DNA of 64,000 bases, taken from contig CAWHTX010000008.1 in NCBI GenBank assembly GCA_963832355.1, forward strand, positions 297,486 through 361,485, written 5' to 3'. How positions within the stretch are numbered: position 1 is the first letter of the stretch; each line of letters starts with the position of its first letter. A program made the position numbers and the translations under genes. Positions 26,184 to 34,729 of the stretch are shown piece after piece. Source of the stretch: DATFVA01 sp963832355. GTDB lineage: Bacteria; Bacteroidota; Ignavibacteria; Ignavibacteriales; Ignavibacteriaceae. Below the pieces are notes generated by a model. It saw only the letters and a program-made list of their open reading frames with translations. It did not search any database and was not told the origin of the DNA.

Positions 26184-26886
26184 TACTATTTCAGGCAGCA
26201 GAATACTTTTAGTTGAAGATGAGGAAACCCTCGCAGTCGGACTCGAATACAATCTTACTTCTGAAGGTTACCTGGTTACCTGGGCAAAGAACGGAAAAGA
26301 GGCGGTCAGGTTTTTTAATAATGAAAAATTTGATTTGATCATACTTGATATTATGCTTCCATTTCTTGACGGATTCGAAGTTGCAGAGATTGTGCGTGAA
26401 AAAGATATAAAGATGCCGATACTTATGCTTACTGCCAGAACAGAATCAACTGACAAAGTGAAAGGTCTTGAAACAGGAGCTGATGATTATCTTACCAAAC
26501 CCTTCCACTTGCAGGAACTGCTTCTTAGAGTGAAAGGTATGCTCAAGAGGAAAAACTGGTATAAGAGTGCCTTGGAAAAGCAGCCTGTCTATAAGTTCGG
26601 AATGAATGAAATAAACTTTGAAAATCTAGAGTGCCGTCATGGAAATAAAGAAATAAGAATCACACCTCATGAATCAATGCTGCTGAAGTATCTAATCGAA
26701 CACAAAGGGGAAATTGTCACACGGAAGGAACTGCTTGAAAATGTCTGGCGTTTAAATCCTGATATAGAAACCCGTACAGTCGATATTTTTATAGCCAGGC
26801 TTCGTAAATATTTTGAACCAGATCCGTCAGTTCCGGTATATTTCAGAAGTATAAGAGGTGCAGGATATATGTTTGCGGAGGAATAG
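26176..26886 (+). CDS. OmpR-family response regulator
   Basis: The 236-residue protein has a receiver domain (LLVEDEETLA, phospho-acceptor Asp58 in LIILDIM, and LTKPF) and a C-terminal winged-helix DNA-binding domain ending RSIRGAGYMF. It is the partner of the kinase that overlaps its start. The next gene downstream is a sigma factor 199 bases away. Confidence 0.92.
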   Translation: MDDTISGSRILLVEDEETLAVGLEYNLTSEGYLVTWAKNGKEAVRFFNNEKFDLIILDIMLPFLDGFEVAEIVREKDIKMPILMLTARTESTDKVKGLETGADDYLTKPFHLQELLLRVKGMLKRKNWYKSALEKQPVYKFGMNEINFENLECRHGNKEIRITPHESMLLKYLIEHKGEIVTRKELLENVWRLNPDIETRTVDIFIARLRKYFEPDPSVPVYFRSIRGAGYMFAEE

Positions 26887-27085
26887 AAGGATCTGCTTCA
26901 TCCCAAAAAAACTGCCTTATTATCCTTTTTCAGTCAAATCAACTGTTATAAAGGAATTAAACCATCATTTATTTGTTTCTTGCGCCCTTTTTACTTATGT
27001 ATGCTGAGCGAACGAATTTTTAACCTTACGATGGACAAAATATTCCTGTAATTCCTCTTCCAAAAACAAATGAAACCGGATCAAA

Positions 27086-27946
27086 TTGAAAATAACCAAA
27101 CAGTTAACCAATCGTGAAGATAAATCTTTAGATCAGTACTTTCAGGAAATCGGTAAATATGATCTTTTAAGCCCAGGTGAAGAAGTAAGTCTGGCCATAA
27201 AAATCAGGAAAGGCGACGTTGAAGCTCAGAATAAACTGGTCAATGCTAATCTCAGGTTTGTGGTTTCCGTTGCCAAAATGTATCAGAATCAGGGACTGTC
27301 ACTGGGTGATCTTATTAATGAAGGTAATATTGGACTCGTTAAAGCTGCCCAGCGATTTGATGAAACAAGAGGATTTAAATTTATATCATATGCCGTATGG
27401 TGGATCAGACAGGGAATAATGTCTGCTATTGCTGATCAATCAAGAGTGGTAAGGCTTCCTCTGAACCAGGTTGGTAATTTAACTAAACTGGGGAAAGCTT
27501 ACAGACATTTTGAGCAGGAGTTTGAAAGAAAACCGACAACTATGGAACTTGCTGACATCCTTGAAATTAGCATCGATGAGGTGGACCAAATTATCCGGAT
27601 TGGCGGAAGACAGATTTCCGTCGATGCCCCTCTGAAAAACGGCGAGGAAAAAAGTGCTACTTTAATTGATGTTCTTCAGAATGAGTCCCAGGCCATGCCT
27701 GACAAGCAATTAATGACTGATTCCTTAAAAGACGAGGTGAAAAATATGCTTTCAATTCTTGATGCACGGGAGGCGGAAGTAATCAGATTGACGTTCGGCA
27801 TTGGATGCAGTCATAGAGCTACTCTTGAAGAAATCGGAGTTAAGTTTAACCTTACCCGGGAACGCATAAGACAGATAAAAGAAAAAGCGCTGAGAAAATT
27901 GAGAAGTTCAAAAAACAGTACAAAACTGAAAGATTATCTTGGCTGA
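27086..27946 (+). CDS. RpoD-like sigma-70 factor, second copy
   Basis: The 286-residue protein has regions 1.2, 2, 3 and 4 of group 1/2 sigma factors but no region 1.1. Region 2.3-2.4 reads FDETRGFKFISYAVWWIRQ and region 4.2 ATLEEIGVKFNLTRERIRQIKEKALR. It is clearly paralogous to the factor at 43.8 kb and starts at the same kind of TTG (MKITKQLTNRE). It is more diverged in regions 3 and 4.1. It is probably an alternative or group 2 sigma for a subset of promoters. Its position after a two-component system may be meaningful or chance. Confidence 0.88.
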   Translation: MKITKQLTNREDKSLDQYFQEIGKYDLLSPGEEVSLAIKIRKGDVEAQNKLVNANLRFVVSVAKMYQNQGLSLGDLINEGNIGLVKAAQRFDETRGFKFISYAVWWIRQGIMSAIADQSRVVRLPLNQVGNLTKLGKAYRHFEQEFERKPTTMELADILEISIDEVDQIIRIGGRQISVDAPLKNGEEKSATLIDVLQNESQAMPDKQLMTDSLKDEVKNMLSILDAREAEVIRLTFGIGCSHRATLEEIGVKFNLTRERIRQIKEKALRKLRSSKNSTKLKDYLG

Positions 27947-28137
27947 TAAAAAACATTTCCTGTCAGGCCGAACTTACTTTATACTGCTTTAACGGCAGAC
28001 CATTCCGGGCACGAATTTCCCGACATTCTAATGCAACTATCAGGAGATGGAAATCTCATGTGTACAAGGTACGTGATGCACAATTTTATTTTATATTTTT
28101 TAATTTTATACGAGTGAAGTTATGGAAGGTCTATAAA

Positions 28138-29025
28138 TTGCGATACTTGATAATAATCTCTGTTCTTTCCTTGATTTTTGCCGCAGGCTGTGAAAAAGAT
28201 CAGGGTAATCCTGAATATGTAAAATCAATTAAGCAGTGGCATGAAAACAGAATATCCAGGCTTAAGAAGGAAAACGGCTGGCTTAATCTTGTTGGACTGT
28301 ACTGGCTGCAAGAGGGTAAAAATACTTTCGGAAGCGCGAATGATAATGATATTATTTTTCCGCAAAAAGCACCCGATCATATCGGAACTTTTATATTGAA
28401 TGATGGCATCGTGGATGTTAAAATAAATCCTGCTGTTAAAGTATTTTCCGACTCTCAAATAGTAACCAGCATGAAAATGAATGATGACCTGTCAGATAGT
28501 ACATCGGTACTGCAGTGGGGTTCGTTGAGATGGTTCATTATTAACCGTAATGGAAAATACGGAGTAAGACTTCGGGATCTTGATGCTCCCCTTGTGAAGG
28601 AGTTCAAAGGAATAGATATGTATCCCATTGACGAAAAATGGAGAGTTGAAGCCAATTTTGAAAAATATCCCGCGCCAAAAGTAATAGAAATACCCAATAT
28701 ACTCGGATCCGTTGAAAATGATACGGTGGAAGGAAGGCTTTTATTCAAAATGAATGGAGAAATATACACTCTTGATCCGGTCAGTGAAGGTAACGAGTTC
28801 TTTATCATATTTGCCGATGAATCCAACGGTGAGGAAACCTATGGTGCAGGAAGATTTTTGTATACTGATAAACCCGATTCTCTTGGGATGACAGTTCTGG
28901 ATTTTAATAAGGCTTATAACCCCCCATGTGCATTTACACGGTTTGCCACGTGTCCTCTTCCCCCGAAGCAAAATTATCTACATCTTAAGGTAACTGCGGG
29001 GGAGAAGAAATACGGCAATCATTGA
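28138..29025 (+). CDS. DUF1684 lipoprotein
   Basis: The TTG at 28138 has GGAAGG eight bases upstream and gives a 295-residue protein with a lipobox (FAAGC). The DUF1684 domain covers nearly all of the mature part: WHENRISRLKKENGWLNLVGLYWL at its start, and PPCAFTRFATCPLPPKQNYL near its end. It is a secreted protein family of unknown biochemical role. A longer frame from 28060 would put a second hydrophobic stretch ahead of the signal peptide and is unlikely. Confidence 0.85.
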   Translation: MRYLIIISVLSLIFAAGCEKDQGNPEYVKSIKQWHENRISRLKKENGWLNLVGLYWLQEGKNTFGSANDNDIIFPQKAPDHIGTFILNDGIVDVKINPAVKVFSDSQIVTSMKMNDDLSDSTSVLQWGSLRWFIINRNGKYGVRLRDLDAPLVKEFKGIDMYPIDEKWRVEANFEKYPAPKVIEIPNILGSVENDTVEGRLLFKMNGEIYTLDPVSEGNEFFIIFADESNGEETYGAGRFLYTDKPDSLGMTVLDFNKAYNPPCAFTRFATCPLPPKQNYLHLKVTAGEKKYGNH

Positions 29026-29127
29026 TTTTACCCGTTGATATTATTCTTTAGTATTAGTTTGTGCAAAGTATAACTTCACCTGCAGTAATTAAATACATAT
29101 TCGATTTATTTTTTTTGTTTCAGAGTG

Positions 29128-29514
29128 ATGATCTTTAATATTAAAATCAGATTTATTCTGACCGTATTCCTGGCTATGCTGGTTTGCAACTCTAATTATG
29201 GCCAGATGAAAAAAATTGTAGAAAAGGATGGACTTGGGATATATTTTCTTTTTTACAGCGAAGGAAACGGAGTAGAGAATAACGGCGTGGTTATCTATCT
29301 GGAAAATAAAAATGATTACCCGGTCGGGTATACTTTTCAACTGGTATTCAGAACGGAGATTGGAGAGAAAACACAGGAGGTTAAGGGTTCCCTTAAAGCA
29401 GGTGAGAGAAAAACCGGGAGCAATGAAGGATTGTACTTTATTCCTTTTAAAGATAAAAGAAGCATCATTGAGTTGGGGGTAAAAAAAATCAGAGTAGATA
29501 AGATCATTAATTGA
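29128..29514 (+). CDS. Small exported protein of unknown function
   Basis: The 128-residue protein has a signal peptide ending near NYGQ. The mature part is a beta-rich domain (NNGVVIYLENKNDYPVGYTFQLVF) that looks like a small immunoglobulin-type or C2-like fold. GTG 29125 is an alternative start one codon earlier. It is in its own unit after DUF1684. No family recognised. Confidence 0.55.
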   Translation: MIFNIKIRFILTVFLAMLVCNSNYGQMKKIVEKDGLGIYFLFYSEGNGVENNGVVIYLENKNDYPVGYTFQLVFRTEIGEKTQEVKGSLKAGERKTGSNEGLYFIPFKDKRSIIELGVKKIRVDKIIN

Positions 29515-29600
29515 AATATGATCTGCTTTATCTGAATAGAGTAATTAAAACAAATTTCATTTATGTGATGTTTTTCTGAGGTGATGGCTGGAACAGAAAT

Positions 29601-29630
29601 AAAAAAAGAAAGCCGGAATTACCGGCTTTC
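29601..29630 (-). terminator. Rho-independent terminator of the rhodanese-thioredoxin cluster
   Basis: GAAAGCCGG (29608-29616) pairs perfectly with CCGGCTTTC (29622-29630) around a 5-base loop. On the minus strand a run of seven T follows the stem. It lies 16 bases after the thioredoxin stop. Confidence 0.8.
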
Positions 29631-29645
29631 AGGAAAAGCAAGGGA

Positions 29646-30008
29646 TCAGGCAGCTGCAGTAAGCAGTTCCTTTTCAATGATCTCCTTAAGATTGTTTTTG
29701 GGCAGTGCCCCCACAGCCATCTTAGGCTGACCTTCAACAGGCACAAATAGGATTGAAGGGATACTCCTGATACCAAACATAGCTCCTAATTCCTGTTCTT
29801 CATCTGTATTTATTTTATATACGTGGATCTTTCCTTCATATTCTTTGGAAAGCTCATCAAGAACAGGTCCAACCATTTTGCAGGGTCCGCACCAGGGGGC
29901 CCAGAAATCAATTACACACGGAATATCGCCTTCAAATTTCCATTCCTGGCTTTTTTCAAAATCAAATACTTTTGTTTTGAAAGTTTCTTTATTTAGATGT
30001 TCAGACAT
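29646..30008 (-). CDS. trxA: Thioredoxin
   Basis: The 120-residue cytoplasmic protein has the redox motif WCGPC (Cys40, Cys43) in VIDFWAPWCGPCKM, the cis-proline segment IRSIPSILFV and a normal thioredoxin length. It reduces disulfides in target proteins. It is last in a minus-strand cluster after a DUF302 protein, two small membrane proteins and a rhodanese. AAGGAG precedes its ATG. The pro-rich SIPSI replaces the more common RxIPT, a minor variant. Confidence 0.92.
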   Translation of the reverse strand: MSEHLNKETFKTKVFDFEKSQEWKFEGDIPCVIDFWAPWCGPCKMVGPVLDELSKEYEGKIHVYKINTDEEQELGAMFGIRSIPSILFVPVEGQPKMAVGALPKNNLKEIIEKELLTAAA

Positions 30009-30038
30009 CTGTTGCTCCTTTTTTTCTTTTGTTAAAAA

Positions 30039-30425
30039 TTATTTAACGGCTTCGTATACTCTTTTCATTTTAGCCTGGACTTCCTCAGCTACAGCTTTAA
30101 GTTTTTCATTATCTATCAGCTGCGTCATTATCATTGGATCAAAAAAGGAAACTGTTGATCCACCGTTATTTTCATACACTATAACATTGCAGGGCAGCAG
30201 AAGTCCGAGCTGTTCTTCACTCTCAAGGGCTTTGTGAGCCAGCGGCGGGTTGCATGCGCCCAGTATTACATATTTCTTGAAATCGACATCAATTTTCTTT
30301 TTTAGTGTATCTTTTACATCTATCGACGTTAATACTCCGAAGCCTTCTTTCTTTAATTCCTCAGTAACTTTATCTACAGCCTTTTCATAAGGCATGTTTA
30401 TATTTTTTGAAAAACCGTAATCCAT
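30039..30425 (-). CDS. DUF302 domain protein
   Basis: The 128-residue protein matches DUF302: a start like YEKAVDKVTEELKKEGFGVLTSIDVKDTLKKK, then VILGACNPPLAHKALESEEQLGLLLPCNVIVYE. The conserved cysteines are Cys in GACNPPLA and LLLPCNV. The family is often found in sulfur-oxidising and thiol redox gene clusters; its biochemical role is not established. It sits 30 bases upstream of trxA. Confidence 0.85.
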   Translation of the reverse strand: MDYGFSKNINMPYEKAVDKVTEELKKEGFGVLTSIDVKDTLKKKIDVDFKKYVILGACNPPLAHKALESEEQLGLLLPCNVIVYENNGGSTVSFFDPMIMTQLIDNEKLKAVAEEVQAKMKRVYEAVK

Positions 30426-30505
30426 TTCAAACTCCTTCTAATACAACTTAATATTATAAGACATAAACCGGGTGATTTATGTGACAAACCTATACTGTTT
30501 CCGAC

Positions 30506-30706
30506 TTATTTTTTTAAGGTACTAAAACCTATCATCTTATAAAGCGGACAGAAACTGATGATACCCGTAAACAGAAACACTATGGCAAAAATTCCCAGCA
30601 GTATTCCCGCAATCCCTGTCAATGTTCCGTTAAGAATCAAGATCCCGAGTATGACAGCTAAAACTATTCTCACTATTCTATCGATTGAATGAAGGTTCTT
30701 TTCCAT
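30506..30706 (-). CDS. YgaP-type inner-membrane protein (DUF2892)
   Basis: The 66-residue protein has two membrane helices separated by a short turn and the closing GIISFCPLYKMIGFST. This matches the membrane part of the rhodanese YgaP, here as a separate gene. The conserved cysteine in FCPLY is present. It lies in the same cluster as a free-standing rhodanese, so the two may act together to move sulfane sulfur or handle sulfite/thiosulfate. Confidence 0.8.
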   Translation of the reverse strand: MEKNLHSIDRIVRIVLAVILGILILNGTLTGIAGILLGIFAIVFLFTGIISFCPLYKMIGFSTLKK

Positions 30707-30741
30707 CTTACAATTCCTCTGTATTTTTTAATCTATTAGAT

Positions 30742-30951
30742 TCACTTCTTTTCATTTGGTTTCCAGGAAGTAAAAACAGCCCCAATGAGAGCACCATACC
30801 CGGTACTGAGCCAGGGATTACTGGTGATCGCACAGGATCCGGTAACACATCCAACGTAATTATAATACAGAAAACCACCCAGGGCACCCAGTACTACCGG
30901 TAATATACGTAAGATCCATTTCCTGGCTACTTTTGATTTTGATAATTCCAA
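30742..30951 (-). CDS. DUF6132 family small membrane protein
   Basis: The 69-residue protein has two hydrophobic segments flanking GCVTGSCAITSNPWLSTGYGALIG, the cysteine-containing signature of this small family. The paired cysteines face a shared loop and could hold sulfur or metal. It overlaps the end of the rhodanese gene by 25 bases, so the two are translated together. Function unknown. Confidence 0.75.
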   Translation of the reverse strand: MELSKSKVARKWILRILPVVLGALGGFLYYNYVGCVTGSCAITSNPWLSTGYGALIGAVFTSWKPNEKK

Positions 30952-31316
30952 GCCGAAATTCCTCCCTTAAGATTTGATGCATTAAAACCGTGTTTCTGAA
31001 GAAAAACAGCAGCATTCAGGCTCCTGTTTCCGGATCTGCAGTAGCAGACAATTTCTTTGTTCTTATACTTTTCAAGCTCCTGCTGTCTTTTCCTGAGTTG
31101 GTTCAGCGGAATATGTACCGAACCTTTAATATGTCCTCTTTTTCTTTCAGGTTCTGTTCTTACATCCAGAAGAAGCATATTATTCTGATTTCTCATTCTT
31201 TTGCTAATATCCAGTGGATTATGATGTTCAATTTTTCTGTTGTTTAAGAACTTTCTTATATATGAAATAAGTACGAATCCAATAAGAAGATACAATATGA
31301 TCTGTCCTATACTCAA
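30927..31316 (-). CDS. Membrane-anchored rhodanese-domain sulfurtransferase
   Basis: The 129-residue protein has one N-terminal membrane helix (about 4-22) and a single rhodanese domain with the active-site loop CRSGNRS (Cys93). The family conserved LLLDVRTEPERKRGHIKGSVHIPL lies before it. It transfers sulfane sulfur to acceptors. The start is TTG with GGGAGA upstream. It is the first gene of a five-gene cluster ending with thioredoxin. Confidence 0.88.
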   Translation of the reverse strand: MSIGQIILYLLIGFVLISYIRKFLNNRKIEHHNPLDISKRMRNQNNMLLLDVRTEPERKRGHIKGSVHIPLNQLRKRQQELEKYKNKEIVCYCRSGNRSLNAAVFLQKHGFNASNLKGGISAWNYQNQK

Positions 31317-31476
31317 ACTGTCTCCCGAAAATTTTATGGATAATAGATCAATTTAAGAAACAATACGATTCATAGTGAGGCAAAAAGTTTCAGATTTATA
31401 GTCTGAATCACATTTATTAAGAATCTTTCCTTTGATATTAGAAAGGTATTAAATTCAAAATGAAAACCGAAGATTA

Positions 31477-32205
31477 ATGACAATGAAATTAGGAAGCAGC
31501 TCGCAATTCCATATCAGCACGAACGATGTCGGCAGTTCGATCTCATTTTATAAACTCATGGGATTTAAAGAGCTTGCTTACAGTAAGAAACCTTTCAAAT
31601 GGGTGGCTCTCAGTGACGGAAATCTGAATATCTTACTTGCAGAGAATGAATTTTATGGATTATGTTATTATTCCGATGAAATGCAGGAAAAAGCAGCCGA
31701 AATTGAAGGTAAGGGTATTGAATATGTTAAAAAGGACATGCAGCTGGGGGATACCTGGTATAAAGTTGTTAAAGATCCTAATGATTTTTTTGTTAGTCTC
31801 ATCTCCGAAGTTCCCGAATATTTCAACAAGGTGAATAATAATGAGTTCGAACCGCGGGGCAGGTTTTCTGAAATAGGAATCCGGTCCGAAAAAATCAAAG
31901 AATCGGTTGAATTCTGGAAAAAACTGGGTTTTGAAAAAAAGGAAAATAAAATGAACCCTGAAAAAAAGAAAGTTTCGATGAATGACGGTATAATCGGAAT
32001 CGGATTGTATTCTCCCGAATCGCGTGAACATTATTTTGAAGCCCCGGCATTAACTTTTTATGATGAAAAAATGCATACAATCATTCAGGATCTTAAGAAT
32101 GCGGGATTGGAGTTTCAGGAAGAAATGAAGGATGATAATGGCAAGATTATAAATGCTGTTGCTCTTTCTCCTGAAGGACAGGCTTTCTTCCTTTTTACCG
32201 GATAA
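31477..32205 (+). CDS. Glyoxalase/bleomycin-resistance (VOC) superfamily protein, two domains
   Basis: The 242-residue protein consists of two VOC-type halves: SSQFHISTNDVGSSISFYKLMGFKEL (residues 5-30) and FSEIGIRSEKIKESVEFWKKLGFEKK (about 130-155). It keeps few of the usual metal ligands (His near residue 9, a Glu-rich second half), so metal binding and activity are uncertain. It may be a small-molecule binding protein. ATG at 31477 or 31483. Confidence 0.7.
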   Translation: MTMKLGSSSQFHISTNDVGSSISFYKLMGFKELAYSKKPFKWVALSDGNLNILLAENEFYGLCYYSDEMQEKAAEIEGKGIEYVKKDMQLGDTWYKVVKDPNDFFVSLISEVPEYFNKVNNNEFEPRGRFSEIGIRSEKIKESVEFWKKLGFEKKENKMNPEKKKVSMNDGIIGIGLYSPESREHYFEAPALTFYDEKMHTIIQDLKNAGLEFQEEMKDDNGKIINAVALSPEGQAFFLFTG

Positions 32206-32278
32206 TACCTTTGACATATTAATGTTTAAAGTTTTAATTACAGGAGAGTATTTTAACTTTTAATCAAACGGGATTGTT

Positions 32279-32593
32279 ATGGAACACCTATTTGTTTCAT
32301 TTAAAGTTAAAAAGGATAAAGTCGGGGAAGCGAAAAACACTATCACAAAGTTTGTAAATGAAATTACGAAGAAGGAACCGGGAACAATACTATATAATTG
32401 TTACCAGGAAAAAAGCGACATCACTTCATTTATTCATACTATGACCTTCGAAAGTGAGAAAGCTGAAGAACATCACAGACATACAGATTATGTGAAAGAG
32501 TTTGCCGGTCAGATTTATCCCCTTTGTGAGAGTGAGCCTGTATTTTCGGAGCTCGAGCTGATTTGTTCAAACAAAATTAATGCGAATGAATAG
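32279..32593 (+). CDS. Antibiotic biosynthesis monooxygenase (ABM/YgiN)-type protein
   Basis: The 104-residue protein has the ferredoxin-like layout of ABM/YgiN proteins: VSFKVKKDKVGEAKNTITKFVNEITKKEPGT, then LYNCYQEKSDITSFIHTMTFESEKAEEHHRHTDYVKEF. Known members are quinol or small-molecule monooxygenases without cofactor, or stress proteins. Role here unknown; no partner is adjacent. Confidence 0.7.
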   Translation: MEHLFVSFKVKKDKVGEAKNTITKFVNEITKKEPGTILYNCYQEKSDITSFIHTMTFESEKAEEHHRHTDYVKEFAGQIYPLCESEPVFSELELICSNKINANE

Positions 32594-32667
32594 TTGGAAT
32601 AAATTTATTTTGTAAGCCTGTACAACTGAGATAAATTATTTTCATCACTATCCGGAAGGGTCTTTAT

Positions 32668-33246
32668 ATGCCTTCTCCAAAAACTGAATATAGGTTTCAG
32701 CCTCTTACATATGAAAGATGGAAAGATATTGAAGTTCTCTTCGGTGACCGTGGTGCCTGCGCAGGCTGCTGGTGCATGTATTGGCGGCAGTCACGCAGAG
32801 AGTTCGATCAGAAGAAGGGAGAGGGCAACAGGATTGCTCTGAAGCGTCTGGTTAAAGGTAAAACACAGACGGGAATAATTGCATATGAAAATAAAGTGCC
32901 TGTCGGGTGGATTGCATTTGCTCCCCGAGAACAATATATCAGGTTTGAATCCTCAAGAATATTAAAACCGGTTGACGAAAAACCGGTTTGGTCGGTAGTG
33001 TGCTTTTTTGTAGATAAAAATCACCGTAGGAAAGGATTAACTGTCGGGCTCTTAAATGAAGCCGCAAAGTTTGCAAAGAAAAACGGTGGAAGAATACTTG
33101 AGGGGTATCCCATCGATACCAAAACAGATAACTATGCTCCTGTTTTTGCTTATACGGGTCTCGCTTCAGCATTTAGAAAAGCAGGCTTTAAAGAGGCGGC
33201 AAGACGTTCCGAGACAAGGCCAATAATGCGTAAAATTCTAAAATAA
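32668..33246 (+). CDS. GNAT-family N-acetyltransferase
   Basis: The 192-residue protein has a Cys-rich start (GACAGCWCMYWRQSRREFDQKKGEG) and a GNAT core (VPVGWIAFAPREQYIRFESSR; VVCFFVDKNHRRKGLTVGLLNEAAKFA, the acetyl-CoA loop). The Cys-rich region recurs in a subgroup of bacterial GNATs of unknown substrate. It is the last gene before the convergent MFS gene. Confidence 0.8.
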   Translation: MPSPKTEYRFQPLTYERWKDIEVLFGDRGACAGCWCMYWRQSRREFDQKKGEGNRIALKRLVKGKTQTGIIAYENKVPVGWIAFAPREQYIRFESSRILKPVDEKPVWSVVCFFVDKNHRRKGLTVGLLNEAAKFAKKNGGRILEGYPIDTKTDNYAPVFAYTGLASAFRKAGFKEAARRSETRPIMRKILK

Positions 33247-33291
33247 TCAACTCCCGGTTTGTCCTGCATCTAATCCCAAAGAATTTCCTGA

Positions 33292-34584
33292 TTAGCTTTT
33301 TCTTTTCATATATATGTTATAAGCCAGCATCAATAAGGCAGCAACTATTCCGACCAAACCGATGATTAAGAAAACCAGGTCTGGTCTGTCTTGATCTGTT
33401 GCGAAGGTCTGGTACACCCAGCCTCCGAATGTCCCTCCCACAAGCCAGGCAATAGCTACAGGAAGAAATGCAAAGCCCTGGAATAAGGCTGCCTGTCCTT
33501 TTGGTGCCAGATCAGCCAGGTATTCATAAAACCGGGGTGCCTGCGTTTGTTCACCTATAGAGAAGGTCAGGATCATAGCAATAATTAATCCCAGGCCTAT
33601 TGTTATGCCTGCCAGCGAGGCAAAGTAGAGGAGGAACCAGCTGAGTGCGGCGAATATAAATCCAATCATTATTGCAGTTGGGGTGGGTATCTTTTTCGTG
33701 AGCCTGTTTATCGGGATCTGCAAAAGGATGATTGTCCATGCCCCTACTGAGAGTACGATCTCAATTGGGGCATCAGGTGATATATAATCTGAAATATAGA
33801 AGGGAACAACTATGAAAAATTCCCAGAACACAATCCAGTAAAGAGCAAAAATTAAAAGAAAGATCATGAATTTTACATTCTTTACTACAGTCCACAGATT
33901 TTGAATAACAATTAGCAAGCTTTCCCGCTCTTCATTCAGTTTTAATTCCGGTTCTTTGAATACAATGATAGATACAAGGAACATTAGTCCGCAGCTTAAC
34001 GCAGAGACAAGGTAAACGAACTCAATTCCGAATGAATCCCTCACAAGATACGCGAGGAGGGGACCAATAGCAGCACCGATATTTACAAGCCAGTAATAAA
34101 TAGCATATCCGAGCGATTTTGATTCTGCGGTAGTGGTAAGAGCAACCGTTCCCAGCACACTTGGTTTAATAAAAGAACCTCCTATTGCGGTGAAAATCAA
34201 TATTAGAGACAGAATAGGAAATAAAGATGATTCAGAATACCATCCGGAGAATGCCGAAATACCTGTTGAACCGATTAAAAAGTATCCTATAGCAAGGACA
34301 AAGAATGCAAATGAGAAGGCTTTTTTGAATCCGAATTTATCTGCAAGCGCACCGGCAAAAATAGGGAGAAAATAGATCAGACCGCCGAAGATTGAAGAAA
34401 GCTGTCCGGCCTGCACCTCGCTGAATTTAAGATGATTTCTTAAAAAAACACTTAAGATAGTCGCCTGACCGTAATAGGCGAGTCGTTCGAACAATTCCAT
34501 TCCGTTTGCAACCCAGAATGATGTCTGAAACCCGCTTTTTAATTTTCCGATTCCCGCAGTTTGTTCCACAACCCTCCCTTTCAA
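33292..34584 (-). CDS. POT-like MFS transporter
   Basis: The 430-residue protein has 12 predicted helices and begins with a segment like proton-dependent oligopeptide transporters: NGMELFERLAYYGQATILSVFL, then FGGLIYFLPIFAGALADKFGFKKAF. The first match suggests a peptide/H+ symporter, but the family is broad. GGGAGG lies before the ATG at 34584. It is divergent from the GldA-like operon. Confidence 0.78.
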   Translation of the reverse strand: MKGRVVEQTAGIGKLKSGFQTSFWVANGMELFERLAYYGQATILSVFLRNHLKFSEVQAGQLSSIFGGLIYFLPIFAGALADKFGFKKAFSFAFFVLAIGYFLIGSTGISAFSGWYSESSLFPILSLILIFTAIGGSFIKPSVLGTVALTTTAESKSLGYAIYYWLVNIGAAIGPLLAYLVRDSFGIEFVYLVSALSCGLMFLVSIIVFKEPELKLNEERESLLIVIQNLWTVVKNVKFMIFLLIFALYWIVFWEFFIVVPFYISDYISPDAPIEIVLSVGAWTIILLQIPINRLTKKIPTPTAIMIGFIFAALSWFLLYFASLAGITIGLGLIIAMILTFSIGEQTQAPRFYEYLADLAPKGQAALFQGFAFLPVAIAWLVGGTFGGWVYQTFATDQDRPDLVFLIIGLVGIVAALLMLAYNIYMKRKS

Positions 34585-34729
34585 AAAATAATCGGAAATT
34601 TAGGGAAGCATTTTTACAGTAACAAAATCTTTTTATGACTTTTTTATTTTATGCGGAACTTTTTAAATTAGTCTTCGTCAAAATTATTTTTACCAGGTAT
34701 AAATTTTCATCCACTAATTCCGGATTCAC

